Positions 1 to 9,202 of a stretch of DNA of 49,193 nucleotides are shown here, one piece after another. The stretch spans positions 1 through 49,193 of the forward strand of contig JAEXCH010000005.1 in assembly GCA_023402275.1 (NCBI GenBank), read 5' to 3'. The position numbers were made by a program, and so were the translations under genes. Every line of letters starts with the position of its first letter. Positions within the stretch are counted from its first letter, which is position 1. A model generated the notes under the pieces. It saw only the letters and a program-made list of their open reading frames with translations, made no database searches and was not told where the DNA came from. This stretch comes from Methanobacteriota archaeon (GTDB lineage: Archaea > Thermoplasmatota > Thermoplasmata > Methanomassiliicoccales > Methanomethylophilaceae).

Positions 1-2
1 TA

Positions 3-1409
3 TCAGCATCGTTCTCAGGAACGGGAACGGTGGATTACTCGGTACCCGGGACCATAACCGTCACCGGAGTGAGATCATCAGGAGCTGTCACCGTGACGGT
101 CACAGAGGACGATTACGTCGTGACACCAACAATCTCTGGTGGAGGCACATCTACTGTAGACCCTACCTCTGCGATCGTGAATTATGGCGGCGTCATAATC
201 TTCACAGTAACGCCTGAGGCAGGATATGTGATAACAGGTGCCACAGCAAACAATGCATCAGTTTCATTCATCGGTAATATAGTCACTGTATCCAATGTTA
301 CAGGGAATTCTACAGTGACCATAACTATGGCAAGCGGATACACTGTCACTCTTGTTGATGATCCAACGAACTCCGGTAAATTCCAATACTCCATAGATGG
401 AGGCACTTGGCAAACATACATTGGACCAATAAATCTGATTCAGAACCAGACATTGGATGTCAAGGCCATACCCAACACTGGATACAGATTTGTTGAATGG
501 GATGATGGTACAATGACCGCTGAGATACAGGTACCTGTGAATGTGACCGGAACATATACTGCGACGTTCATCAACGATGCACCACCAGTGATAAATCACT
601 ACATCACAGCAACAGCTGATCCAGGCGCTGATATAACACCGTCCGGTACTATATCCGTATTGAGAGGTAATGATCAAACCTTCTACTTCTCAGCAGTTGA
701 AGGTTATATGATATCGGATGTCTTGATCGATGGTCAAAGCCTTTCCAAGGACGAGATCGCCTTAGGATACTACACATTCAAGAATATCAGAATGAACCAT
801 TCCATAGAAGTAAAGAACACAAGGGGAATGATAACCCTTGATATCTCTATAACCCAAGGAAATGGAAAGGTCGAATACAGTATCAATGGAGCACTGGCCA
901 AGACATATGAAGGGGCGTTGATCCTCAATGAAGGAGATAATGTCTCACTCAAGGCAATACCCGATCAGGGATACAGATTCCTGAATTGGTCTGGGGATAT
1001 ATCAAGCACAGAGTTCGAGATATCGATATCGAATATCGCCCACTCAATGTCATTGGAAGTGGAATTTGATTCCAATCCATCACCCGGTCCTACTCCTGGC
1101 CCGGGAAAGATACCACTGTGGGCGATAGTGTTGATACTGTTGTTGATATTGGGATTCGCAATATTGTTGGCCTTATACTTCGCAAGATCATATGAGGTCG
1201 TAAGGTCCATATCGTCGGGAACAACATTCATTGGTGATGCCAAGGCTCGCAGAAAGAAACCCTATTCATTCAGTTTAGGAGGAGCTTCAGGTGATGTATC
1301 ATACCGCACAGGAGAAGGTGAATGGAAGATCATACGTCCTGATGCGGATGGAAACTATGTGATACCCAAAGAGGATGTTACAGGTAAGTTGACCATAGAA
1401 AGCCGTTAA
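3..1409 (+). CDS. InlB-repeat-like surface protein with C-terminal membrane anchor (5' end outside window)
   Basis: The reading frame is open from base 3 with no stop before it, so the true start lies upstream. The protein is beta-rich and Thr/Val/Ile-rich. Two copies of a repeat of the divergent InlB/List-Bact type are seen (ending AIPNTGYRFVEW near base 500 and AIPDQGYRFLNW near base 985), with related Ig-like stretches between. A Pro/Gly-rich stalk (base 1080-1110) leads to one strong transmembrane helix (about 1111-1185), then a roughly 70-residue cytoplasmic tail. This is the order of an adhesin-like envelope protein anchored by its C terminus, a class common in gut methanogens. Binding partner unknown. 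It converges on the DUF1846 gene, 40 bases away. Confidence 0.8.
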   Translation, partial: SASFSGTGTVDYSVPGTITVTGVRSSGAVTVTVTEDDYVVTPTISGGGTSTVDPTSAIVNYGGVIIFTVTPEAGYVITGATANNASVSFIGNIVTVSNVTGNSTVTITMASGYTVTLVDDPTNSGKFQYSIDGGTWQTYIGPINLIQNQTLDVKAIPNTGYRFVEWDDGTMTAEIQVPVNVTGTYTATFINDAPPVINHYITATADPGADITPSGTISVLRGNDQTFYFSAVEGYMISDVLIDGQSLSKDEIALGYYTFKNIRMNHSIEVKNTRGMITLDISITQGNGKVEYSINGALAKTYEGALILNEGDNVSLKAIPDQGYRFLNWSGDISSTEFEISISNIAHSMSLEVEFDSNPSPGPTPGPGKIPLWAIVLILLLILGFAILLALYFARSYEVVRSISSGTTFIGDAKARRKKPYSFSLGGASGDVSYRTGEGEWKIIRPDADGNYVIPKEDVTGKLTIESR

Positions 1410-1420
1410 GAAAATATTTA

Positions 1421-1440
1421 CCACGGCCGCAAGGCCGTGT
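1421..1440. terminator. GNRA-loop hairpin between convergent genes
   Basis: A perfect 7-bp stem CACGGCC/GGCCGTG (1422-1428 with 1433-1439) encloses a GCAA tetraloop. It sits in the 40-base gap between two convergent stop codons (1409 and 1450), with A/T-rich sequence on both sides, so it can act as a bidirectional 3'-end or stabilising hairpin. The structure is seen directly; the termination role is inferred. Confidence 0.55.
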
Positions 1441-1449
1441 GGATCAGTT

Positions 1450-2943
1450 TTACATCTTACGCTGACCTTGATAAAGGGAATTATTTTGATATCTCGGCTC
1501 ACAAGTTATGTTAAGGCCCAGTCTCTTAAGTATAGAATCATCCACTGTGGACAATATAACAGAAGAATGCATCTCGCATCCTCTGAGTCTCGGGAGCTGT
1601 TCAAGTGCGACCTTAGCGATCGGATCGCTTTGAGCCGATATCGATAAGGCGATGAGCATCTCATCGACATGGAGTTTCGTGTTCTCGAATCCAAGATTCT
1701 CAAGTTTCAGTTTCTGTATAGGTTCCAGAATGTCAGGGGATATCAGAAGTATACTGTCATCCAATCCTGCAAGGGTCTTCAGAGCATTCAGTATAACTGC
1801 CGAACTTGCACCCAATAATGCAGAGGTCCTTCCGGTTATGATCTCGCCGTTCTCTAATTCTATGCCTGAAACAGGTACATCCAGCACCTCTGCTCTTGCA
1901 AGAACTGCAGGTATGACCTTCCTCTCATTGCATACTATTCCCGCATTCTTCATCAGGAGTTCCATCCTAGATACCATCTCGTCCGAGGACAATCCTTGTA
2001 CTCTATCTTTGAGGATAGCATAGTATCTTCTTATGACCTCGAATCTGGATGCTTCAGATACAACATCGTCATCCGTGATGCAATATCCGACCATGTTCAC
2101 TCCCATATCCGTTGGGGATCTGTAAGGTGATTCCCCAAGTATCTTCTCCAGCATTGAGTTCAGAACAGGGAATATCTCAATATCTCTGTTGTAATTGACC
2201 GATGTCTTTCCGTAAGCCTCAAGATGGAAAGGATCTATCATATTCACATCGCCAAGATCAATAGTTGCAGCTTCGTATGCAAGATTTATAGGATGTTTCA
2301 GAGGTATGTTCCAGATAGGGAACGTTTCGAACTTAGCATAACCTGCCGAGATCCCTCTTTTATTCTCATGGTATAACTGGGAAAGGCATGTGGCCATCTT
2401 TCCGCTTCCAGGTCCGGGGGCGGTCACCACGACCAGAGGTTTACTGGTCTCAATGAACTCGTTCTTACCGTATCCGTTATCGCTGACGATATTCTCAACA
2501 TCAAGCGGATATCCTTCTATCGGGTAGTGTTTGTATACCTTGACCTTCAAAGACCTCAGTCTTTTTCTGAAGGCATCTGCAGCAGGCTGTGATGCATATT
2601 GGGTCATGACAACACTGTTAGCCAGCATCCCCCTTTCCCTGAAGGAATCTATGAGCCTGAGGACCTCCATGTCATATGTTATTCCAAGGTCCCCCCTCAT
2701 CTTGTTCTTCTCAATGTCGCCTGCGTTAACGACTATTATCGCTTCGACATCATCCTTCATCTGCATGAGCATCTTGATCTTACTGTCAGGCTTGAAGCCA
2801 GGTAATACCCTTGATGCATGGTAATCATCGAATAGTTTCCCACCGAACTCAAGGTAAAGTTTCCCACCGAACTCGTCGATCCTTTCTTTGATATGTTCAG
2901 ATTGGATTCTAAGATATTTTTCGTTATCAAAACCTGTCTTCAT
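1450..2943 (-). CDS. DUF1846 (UPF0371) family protein
   Basis: A 497-residue protein matching the full usual length of the DUF1846 family. The N-terminal signature KLYLEFGGKLFDDYHASRVL is present and a P-loop-like GPGSGK follows near residue 180. The family is widespread in anaerobic bacteria and some archaea, has structures in the PDB, and has no settled function; an ATP-dependent or transferase-like role has been suggested only from fold. It starts at ATG 2943 and is divergent from the helicase gene across a 164-base gap. The FGGKLYLEFGGKLF echo near the N terminus is a family trait rather than a new repeat. Function remains unknown. Confidence 0.85.
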   Translation of the reverse strand: MKTGFDNEKYLRIQSEHIKERIDEFGGKLYLEFGGKLFDDYHASRVLPGFKPDSKIKMLMQMKDDVEAIIVVNAGDIEKNKMRGDLGITYDMEVLRLIDSFRERGMLANSVVMTQYASQPAADAFRKRLRSLKVKVYKHYPIEGYPLDVENIVSDNGYGKNEFIETSKPLVVVTAPGPGSGKMATCLSQLYHENKRGISAGYAKFETFPIWNIPLKHPINLAYEAATIDLGDVNMIDPFHLEAYGKTSVNYNRDIEIFPVLNSMLEKILGESPYRSPTDMGVNMVGYCITDDDVVSEASRFEVIRRYYAILKDRVQGLSSDEMVSRMELLMKNAGIVCNERKVIPAVLARAEVLDVPVSGIELENGEIITGRTSALLGASSAVILNALKTLAGLDDSILLISPDILEPIQKLKLENLGFENTKLHVDEMLIALSISAQSDPIAKVALEQLPRLRGCEMHSSVILSTVDDSILKRLGLNITCEPRYQNNSLYQGQRKM

Positions 2944-3017
2944 ATTAACAGGAATTGATGATATACTACACTCCTAAAATAGTTTATTGTCCTCTATGGA
3001 GGATTTCCTTTAGGTAA

Positions 3018-3107
3018 GTATATAAGATAACGTAAGATTCGTCATTTGAAACAGAGGTGTCTGCGTTAAAGTCGCAGGCGGTTTGGATTCAGATCAGTGA
3101 TGTATAA
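3018..3107 (+). promoter_or_regulatory. Promoter and leader of the DEAD-box helicase gene
   Basis: A TATA-like GTATATAAG (about 3018-3026) predicts transcription starting near 3048, leaving a leader of about 60 bases. The leader holds a small hairpin CTGCG/CGCAG (3061-3065 with 3073-3077) followed by GTGATG before the ATG. Cold-shock helicase genes often have regulatory leaders, so this one may be temperature- or helicase-responsive, but only the elements are visible here. Confidence 0.4.
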
Positions 3108-4520
3108 ATGATCTCAAAGTTCACAGATTTAGGGATATCCGAGGATATCGCACAGGCAATGGATGATATGGGATGGGATGAACCGACCCCCATACAGTTA
3201 GCAGCGGTCCCGATAGGGCTGAAAGGGAAGGACATGTTCGCCCAGGCCCAGACCGGGACTGGAAAGACAGGGACATTCGGATCGATAGTCCTTCAGAAGA
3301 TCGATGCTAAACAGAAACTTCCGGCAGCAATAGTCCTGGTTCCGACAAGGGAATTGGCGAATCAGGTCTCGGACGAGCTTACAAAGCTCGCAAAGTACAC
3401 CGGCCATGAAAGCGTTCCGATATATGGAGGAGCTAGCATCGAGGGACAGATAAAGAAACTCGAGAAAGGTGCCGACATAATCGCAGGGACCCCCGGAAGG
3501 GTCAAGGACATGATCAACAGAGGGGTTCTCAATCTCAGTAAGATAAAGATCGTAGTGCTTGACGAAGCTGACAGGATGCTTGACATGGGGTTCATCGAGG
3601 ATATCGAGGATATACTGTCGGCAATGCCCAAGGAAAGGCAGGCAATGTTGTTCTCTGCTACCATGCCCGAGGACATCAAGAGGCTTGCCAGCGACTACAT
3701 GTACAAGCCGAAGGAGATAAGCGTGTCCAAGGACGAGATGGTCCTGGACCTCACCAAGCAGTATTACATATCGGTTGGGAGAAGGAACAAATCCTGGGCA
3801 TTGACCAGGATACTGGACATCGATAAACCGAAAGCGATAATATTCTGTCAGACAAAGAAGATGGTCGACATACTCGATGAAAGATTATCCAATTTGGACT
3901 ACAAGGTAAAAGCGATACACGGCGACATGCCCCAATCGAAGAGGGAGAAGGTCCTCAAGGACTTCAAGGACGACAAGGTCGATATGCTAATAGCGACAGA
4001 TGTTGCTGCCAGAGGTCTTGATATCGATGATATCTCCTACGTAATAAACTACGATATGCCGGAGGATGTGGATACATACATCCACAGGATCGGAAGGACC
4101 GGCAGAGCAGGCAAAGAGGGCGTAGCGATATCCTTCATAACAGCCGAGGAAGAATACCTCATCAAAGAGTTTGAACTGAGAACAGAGATGAAGATCGAGA
4201 AGAGGGAGGTCCCTGATCAGGAGGAAGGGACCAAGGACACCATAAGAAGGGTCGTCGACTACGATCAGATCTCCGACGTATATGGAATGGTCAGATTCGA
4301 GATAAATCTGGGAAAGAATGACGGTCTTGGAAAGGTCAGTCTCGCAGACCATATAATACGTGCCGCAAAGATCAGGGATTTTGCCATAGGCAAGATACAG
4401 ATAGGACCGGATTCCTCTGTCGTGGAGGTCCATAAGGACTTCGGCAACAGGATGACCATGGACCTTCCCAAGGTGAAATACAAAGGGAAGAAGGTCACTG
4501 TCAAAGTTATCCAGGATTGA
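3108..4520 (+). CDS. DEAD-box RNA helicase with DbpA/CsdA-type RNA-binding domain
   Basis: ATP-dependent RNA helicase of 470 residues. Motifs in order: Q motif (WDEPTPIQ), motif I AQTGTGKT, Ia PTRELA, Ib TPGR, II DEAD, III SAT, V ATDVAARGLD, VI HRIGRTGR. Residues about 395-470 (from FEINLGKNDGLG to the C terminus) match the DbpA/CsdA RNA-binding domain, an RRM-like fold that in bacterial relatives directs the enzyme to rRNA or structured mRNA. A role in ribosome assembly or RNA unfolding in the cold is inferred. The gene ends at 4520, directly abutting the end of convergent valS at 4521, so the two 3' ends have no spacer. Confidence 0.93.
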   Translation: MISKFTDLGISEDIAQAMDDMGWDEPTPIQLAAVPIGLKGKDMFAQAQTGTGKTGTFGSIVLQKIDAKQKLPAAIVLVPTRELANQVSDELTKLAKYTGHESVPIYGGASIEGQIKKLEKGADIIAGTPGRVKDMINRGVLNLSKIKIVVLDEADRMLDMGFIEDIEDILSAMPKERQAMLFSATMPEDIKRLASDYMYKPKEISVSKDEMVLDLTKQYYISVGRRNKSWALTRILDIDKPKAIIFCQTKKMVDILDERLSNLDYKVKAIHGDMPQSKREKVLKDFKDDKVDMLIATDVAARGLDIDDISYVINYDMPEDVDTYIHRIGRTGRAGKEGVAISFITAEEEYLIKEFELRTEMKIEKREVPDQEEGTKDTIRRVVDYDQISDVYGMVRFEINLGKNDGLGKVSLADHIIRAAKIRDFAIGKIQIGPDSSVVEVHKDFGNRMTMDLPKVKYKGKKVTVKVIQD

Positions 4521-7133
4521 TCATATCTCAAGGGCGATCAGTGTATCGCCCAATTGCATGGTATCAACGGCCTTGCCGCCGAGCATGAGTCTCTTCTCCA
4601 TCTCTATGAATTCCGTTCCCAGGATGATATTCTCGCCGTCAACGTTGAGTTCCAAGCCTTCATCCTTGATCCTGGATACCGCATCTGCTGCGGACATCGA
4701 TGACAGAGCGGAGACGATAGCCTTGGCCTGACCTTTGAATGCTGGCCCGAGTTTGGAGTGGACAGGTTTTATTCCCACCACTTCCTCTGTCAGATCTGCT
4801 TCCTTGGAGAACACAAGCTCTTTGATCTTGGATGTCTCAATGATGTCAGCAGATGCCTTCTCCAACGATACTGCATCGGGACCGATTATCTCTACCTTTG
4901 ACAGCTCAGTATTCAACGGCATCTTCTTCTCTGATTTCCATGCCCTTATCGCAGATGTGATCTCAGTAAGTGATCTGCCGATGTCCAATGCCTTCTCATC
5001 GATGAATATGGGCTTCGGCCATTCTGTGATGTGAATGCTCTTCGTTCCTTCGTAAGCGACGAAATGCTCCTGATATATGTCCTCAGTAACATGAGGCATG
5101 AATGGGGCCATCATCTTAACGCATCCGAGGAACACGTTGTATAACGTGTATTTTACAGCGGGGTCCTTCCTAGCTTTGACCATTTCGATGTAGTTGTCTG
5201 CAAGATCGCGCCATATGAATCCCTCGATCTCCTTCAACGCCTTATCGAATTGATATTCTTCGAGATATGATGTTGCTGTTTCTATCGTCTGAGAATAACG
5301 GCTTATTATCCATTTATCCGACTCGCGAAGCTCTTTTGTCTCTGCAGGTCTACCATCGAAGAACCTTCCGACGAACTGTCCGATATTGAATATCTTGTTG
5401 CAGAGCTTCTTACCTCTGGTGACATCCGGTTCTCTGAACGCATGATCCGTTCCAAGTGAACATGATGCAGCAAAGTACCTGAGAGCATCTGCTCCATGTA
5501 CCTCGAGTATGGGTATCGGATCTATGACATTCCCTACAGATGAGTGCATGGGGGTGCCGTCAGGGGCCATTATGAAACCGTGTATCATTATGTCGTTCCA
5601 TGGACGTGAGTCCTTGAGCTGTTCAGCCCTCAATATCGAATAGAATGCCCACGTCCTTATGATGTCGTGGGATTGAGGCCTCATGCTCATAGGGAAGAAC
5701 TTCTTGTGGAGATCCTCATCCCTCTTCCAGAATGTGTTGTAGAGGGATGAACCGGATGAATCCATCCAAGTGTCGAAGACATCAGTACATCCGATCAGTC
5801 TGCTGCTGCCGCAGTTGGGACATTTCTCAACCGGCGGGGCATCCATTGTGGGATCCGTGTAACATTGTTCTTCAGTCGCACACACAGCCTCTCCGCAGTC
5901 CTCACATTCCCAAACGGGTATGGGGGTTGCGAATATGCGTTGTCTGCTGATGACCCAATCCCATTCCAGGGAATCCACCCAATCCTGAAGTCTGATCTTC
6001 ATGAAATCCGGATACCAGTTGACCTCGTTGGCCCTTCTCATGACCTGTTCTTTGAATTCAAGGGTCTTGAGGAACCATTGCGGTACCTGAAGGTATTCTA
6101 CGGGTGTACCGCATCTCCAACAGACAGATACCTGTTGTGGGGTATCCTCCTGTTTAATAAGGGCCCCTATCTCCTTAAGGTCCTGAATTATACAATCCCT
6201 TGCCTCTTTGACAGGCATGTTGGCATATTTGCCGGCGAGCGCGGTCATCTTGCCTGTCTCATCGATACCTTTCTCCATTTCAAGATGGTATTTCATCACC
6301 CATTCCAGATCATCCTTGTCCCCTATGGTACATATCATGACGTTCCCGGTACCATACTTCGGATCGACCTTCGGGTCGGCTATGACCTTGATCTTACGTC
6401 CGTAAATGGGCGTAATGAGTTCTTTATCGAGAAGGTGTTGTTTCTCTTTATCATCAGGATGTATGGCAACGACCTTGCATGTGCAGATCAACTCAGGTCT
6501 GGTTGTAGCTATTGTGACATGGCCGTCCTCCCCTGCGATCTGGAAATTGACGAAGTTGAGTTTTGTGACATTATCCTTGTGGTTGACCTCGGCATCCGCA
6601 AGTGCGGTCATGCATCTCGGACACCAGTTGACAGGGAAATCCCCTTTATAGACAAGGCCTTTGTTGAAGAGTTCGACAAAGGATATCTGGGTGATCCTTC
6701 TGTAGTACGGAGCATCTGTCTGATAGTATATGGAGGGGTCCATGCTCTCCCCGAGTATCTCAAAGTGGTGTGTCATCTCATCGATGAAACTGTTGGCATA
6801 CTCGCTGCATAATCTCCTGTATTCCTCACGAGGAAGATCCAATTTCGTTATGTTGTATTTCTTCTCCACCTTCACTTCGATGGGCGTACCGTTGACATCG
6901 AAACATAATGGGAAGAAAACATTGTGTCCTCTCATCCTTCTGTACCTTGCGGCGAAGTCGATCAGGGAATATCCTGTGGCATGCCCTAGGTGCAGAGGTC
7001 CCGAGGTATATCTGGGAGGGTTGTCGATGCTGAATGCGGGCTTATCCGACTCGGGATCGAAGCGATAGATCTCCTCATCCTTCCACATCTTCTGCCAGCG
7101 TCTCTCAACCGAAACTGAATCATACTGTGACAT
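4521..7133 (-). CDS. valS: Valyl-tRNA synthetase
   Basis: Class Ia synthetase charging tRNA-Val, about 870 residues. Seen in order: HIGH-type PLHLGHA in the N-terminal Rossmann half, CP1 editing domain with TTRPE, cysteine pairs of zinc modules (CWRC, CEDC, CPNC), WMDSSGSS, and an anticodon-binding helical C terminus. The KMSKS loop reads PMHSSVGN (5530-5553), so both usual lysine positions are replaced. The reading frame stays open 28 codons further upstream, but those residues are hydrophobic and non-homologous; MSQYDSVSVERRWQ at 7133 is a typical ValRS start (ATG at 7142 is an alternative). A T/A-rich TATA-like stretch lies 20-40 bases upstream. Divergent from the Pr6Pr gene. Confidence 0.95.
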   Translation of the reverse strand: MSQYDSVSVERRWQKMWKDEEIYRFDPESDKPAFSIDNPPRYTSGPLHLGHATGYSLIDFAARYRRMRGHNVFFPLCFDVNGTPIEVKVEKKYNITKLDLPREEYRRLCSEYANSFIDEMTHHFEILGESMDPSIYYQTDAPYYRRITQISFVELFNKGLVYKGDFPVNWCPRCMTALADAEVNHKDNVTKLNFVNFQIAGEDGHVTIATTRPELICTCKVVAIHPDDKEKQHLLDKELITPIYGRKIKVIADPKVDPKYGTGNVMICTIGDKDDLEWVMKYHLEMEKGIDETGKMTALAGKYANMPVKEARDCIIQDLKEIGALIKQEDTPQQVSVCWRCGTPVEYLQVPQWFLKTLEFKEQVMRRANEVNWYPDFMKIRLQDWVDSLEWDWVISRQRIFATPIPVWECEDCGEAVCATEEQCYTDPTMDAPPVEKCPNCGSSRLIGCTDVFDTWMDSSGSSLYNTFWKRDEDLHKKFFPMSMRPQSHDIIRTWAFYSILRAEQLKDSRPWNDIMIHGFIMAPDGTPMHSSVGNVIDPIPILEVHGADALRYFAASCSLGTDHAFREPDVTRGKKLCNKIFNIGQFVGRFFDGRPAETKELRESDKWIISRYSQTIETATSYLEEYQFDKALKEIEGFIWRDLADNYIEMVKARKDPAVKYTLYNVFLGCVKMMAPFMPHVTEDIYQEHFVAYEGTKSIHITEWPKPIFIDEKALDIGRSLTEITSAIRAWKSEKKMPLNTELSKVEIIGPDAVSLEKASADIIETSKIKELVFSKEADLTEEVVGIKPVHSKLGPAFKGQAKAIVSALSSMSAADAVSRIKDEGLELNVDGENIILGTEFIEMEKRLMLGGKAVDTMQLGDTLIALEI

Positions 7134-7228
7134 TTTGAACATACAGTGAATCATCCTAATATAAAAAAAGGTTATGAAAAAACCAAAGTGAACGAAATGT
7201 CTTAAAAACCATGACACAATTGCATATT

Positions 7229-7909
7229 ATGTCCCTTCCGATAGAGAATCGATATGTTTCGTTGGCATTCAAGCTGATCCTGGTGGCGATATGTGCTGTC
7301 GGTCTGTATATGAATGTCATATTGCCGGAAGGCGTCCAGATATCCATACTTCTTAGTTATTTCACAATACAGAGCAACATATTCTGTCTGGTGTACTTTG
7401 CGGTGGCGGCAGCATATTGTGTGATGGACATAAGGAATGATGGAAAGATCGGTACCACAACTCCGTTCCCGAGGATCAAAGGTGCCGTTGTACTCGCGAT
7501 AACCATAACCTTCCTGGTCTACACATTCATACTGAATCCAGGATTCTCAATGACTGGGGAAGCAGCAGACCTGATACCCAATCTGATAGTCCATCTCATA
7601 GTCCCGGTCATGGCGATAATGGACTGGATACTCTTTGACAGGAAAGGGAATTACCAGAAGTACGATCCAGTGTATTGGTTGTCGATACCCCTGTTGTACA
7701 TGGTGTACATAATGATAAGGGCACAGATAGGAGGGCCGTTCCCCAATGACAGTCAGTATCCGTATCCATTCATGGACGTGGATATATTGGGCGTCGGAGG
7801 AACGATACTCAGCTTTGTTCTCCTCGCGGCATTCTTCGCATTATTGGGTTATGTATTCTATTTCATTGATAGAAAAATGAAAGAAATAGAAAATAAAAAA
7901 GAGGTTTGA
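7229..7909 (+). CDS. Pr6Pr (FAR-17a/AIG1-like) family membrane protein
   Basis: A protein of about 226 residues with six predicted transmembrane helices. The arrangement, with SYFTIQSNIF after the first helix and a YxDPVYWLxIPLLYMVY segment later, is that of the Pr6Pr family of small integral membrane proteins. Bacterial members are uncharacterised; a distant link to eukaryotic FAHFA hydrolases (AIG1/ADTRP) exists through the wider fold. An upstream in-frame ATG at 7211 is possible, but a TATA-like CTTAAAAA at 7201 would place the transcript start near 7229, so the second ATG fits better. No partner gene is apparent. Confidence 0.75.
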   Translation: MSLPIENRYVSLAFKLILVAICAVGLYMNVILPEGVQISILLSYFTIQSNIFCLVYFAVAAAYCVMDIRNDGKIGTTTPFPRIKGAVVLAITITFLVYTFILNPGFSMTGEAADLIPNLIVHLIVPVMAIMDWILFDRKGNYQKYDPVYWLSIPLLYMVYIMIRAQIGGPFPNDSQYPYPFMDVDILGVGGTILSFVLLAAFFALLGYVFYFIDRKMKEIENKKEV

Positions 7910-7912
7910 AGG

Positions 7913-9046
7913 TCACTTCTTCCTTCTGCGGAATGTGATCTTCGTATCCTTCATGCTTGCGACCTGATTGCTCATCTTCTTCATGAGGTCGTTGTTGACC
8001 TTCACAAGGTCCCAACCGATCTCCTTTAGATTCAGAGTAGTGCCGTGGATGAATAGCTTGCCGGTAAGGCTGTACTTCTTCTTGTCGCCGTCCTCATTGT
8101 ACCTTGATACATGGATCGTAAGCGATTCAGGCTTGTATATCTTGGAGATCTTCATCATTTCGGATTCTATGTCAGCGTACATAGCATCGGCGTAGAACTT
8201 GTCCTCCTCATCCAGGCCGCTTATCTGTACGAAAAGGGCATCCCTCTCCCTGCTGGCGGATATCAACTGAACGATATCGAACTCTGTCAGTATGCCGACA
8301 AGTTCCTTACCATCCACGACCGGAAGGGTGGAGAATCCTCTCTCCTCCATTATGGATACCGCCGAACCCAAGGTATCCTCCCATTCCACCGTCCTTACGG
8401 CTCCGGCATAGACGCTCTCTATGGTGATCTGTGCCTTGGAACTCTTCTGGAAATCCCCGAAACTCTTGGTATCGGTCTTCCAGTGGTTGTCTATGATCTC
8501 GTTCATTCCGACTATCCCGATCGGTATCCCTTCGCTGTTTACAACAGGAACCGTCCTGATATCCAATCTTCTCATGATCTCCAATGCATCATCCAGAAGT
8601 CCGTTGTCCTCAACGAAATCCACAGGCGTGGTCATTATCTCCCACACCTTTATGTCCCTGAGTATCTTCATTCCGGCAGCTATCTTCGTAAGGCCGCTTC
8701 TGGATACTATCCCTATGACCTTCTTTCCGTTCAACACCGCAAGCTGTCTGCAGTTGTTCTCGACTATGTGTTCGGCTATCTTCGTTACATCGGTATCCAA
8801 AGATACTGTGGGAAGGTTGCGGATAAGGTTCTTGACCTTTGTATCCGGTGTGACGCTTCTCTTTCTCAGTATGGAGCCGTAACTGACCATTCCTATGTAG
8901 CTCCCGTTCTCGATTATGGGTATCTCCTGGAACCCTGAGTCACGCATCCTTGAAAGTGCCTCGGCGATTCTGTCCTCCGGACCGATGGTCGGGAAATCAG
9001 TGATCATTATGTCCTCAACGGTTATTCCTTCAAGCTGTGATCTCAA
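7913..9046 (-). CDS. Four-CBS-domain protein with C-terminal HPF/RaiA-like ribosome-hibernation domain
   Basis: 377 residues from TTG 9046. Residues 8-265 hold four CBS domains (two Bateman pairs), modules that bind AMP, ATP or related ligands. Residues 269-370 follow the beta-alpha-beta-beta-beta-alpha order of the S30EA/HPF/RaiA fold: VQISGL strand, helix ADAMYADIESEMMKISK, strand LTIHVSRYN, strand KYSLTGKLFIHG, strand TTLNL, then a long helix ending in MKDTKITFRRRKK. I infer an energy-sensing protein that docks on the small ribosomal subunit in starvation. The start is uncertain: TTG 9046 has no good ribosome-binding site, whereas an in-frame ATA at 9088 sits 7 bases after GAGG of GAGGTGA. 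TATA at about 9122-9131. Confidence 0.8.
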   Translation of the reverse strand: MRSQLEGITVEDIMITDFPTIGPEDRIAEALSRMRDSGFQEIPIIENGSYIGMVSYGSILRKRSVTPDTKVKNLIRNLPTVSLDTDVTKIAEHIVENNCRQLAVLNGKKVIGIVSRSGLTKIAAGMKILRDIKVWEIMTTPVDFVEDNGLLDDALEIMRRLDIRTVPVVNSEGIPIGIVGMNEIIDNHWKTDTKSFGDFQKSSKAQITIESVYAGAVRTVEWEDTLGSAVSIMEERGFSTLPVVDGKELVGILTEFDIVQLISASRERDALFVQISGLDEEDKFYADAMYADIESEMMKISKIYKPESLTIHVSRYNEDGDKKKYSLTGKLFIHGTTLNLKEIGWDLVKVNNDLMKKMSNQVASMKDTKITFRRRKK

Positions 9047-9202
9047 AATCGATAACTTCTTCAGATCCTCTAGGTCTTCTACTCCTATCGTCTCACCTCA
9101 GTTAACCATCGGCTTACTGTGGATATAAAGATTATCTGGATTCTTGCTATGAAAATACGTCGAACGTCGAAGAAATCCATATTCTATGTATGAAAAATCA
9201 AA

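Noticed and set aside
2835..2895. Near-duplicate of a GGKL segment at the N terminus of the DUF1846 protein
   Set aside because: The KLYLEFGGKLFDD stretch is a conserved family signature and the apparent duplication is short and explained by it.
5865..6812. 315-codon open frame opposite valS
   Set aside because: It lies wholly antisense to valS conserved motifs, and its translation is Cys/Tyr/His-rich with no fold; it mirrors valS codon usage.
8111..8938. 275-codon open frame opposite the CBS-HPF gene
   Set aside because: Shadow of the CBS reading frame, no ribosome-binding site, no recognisable domain.
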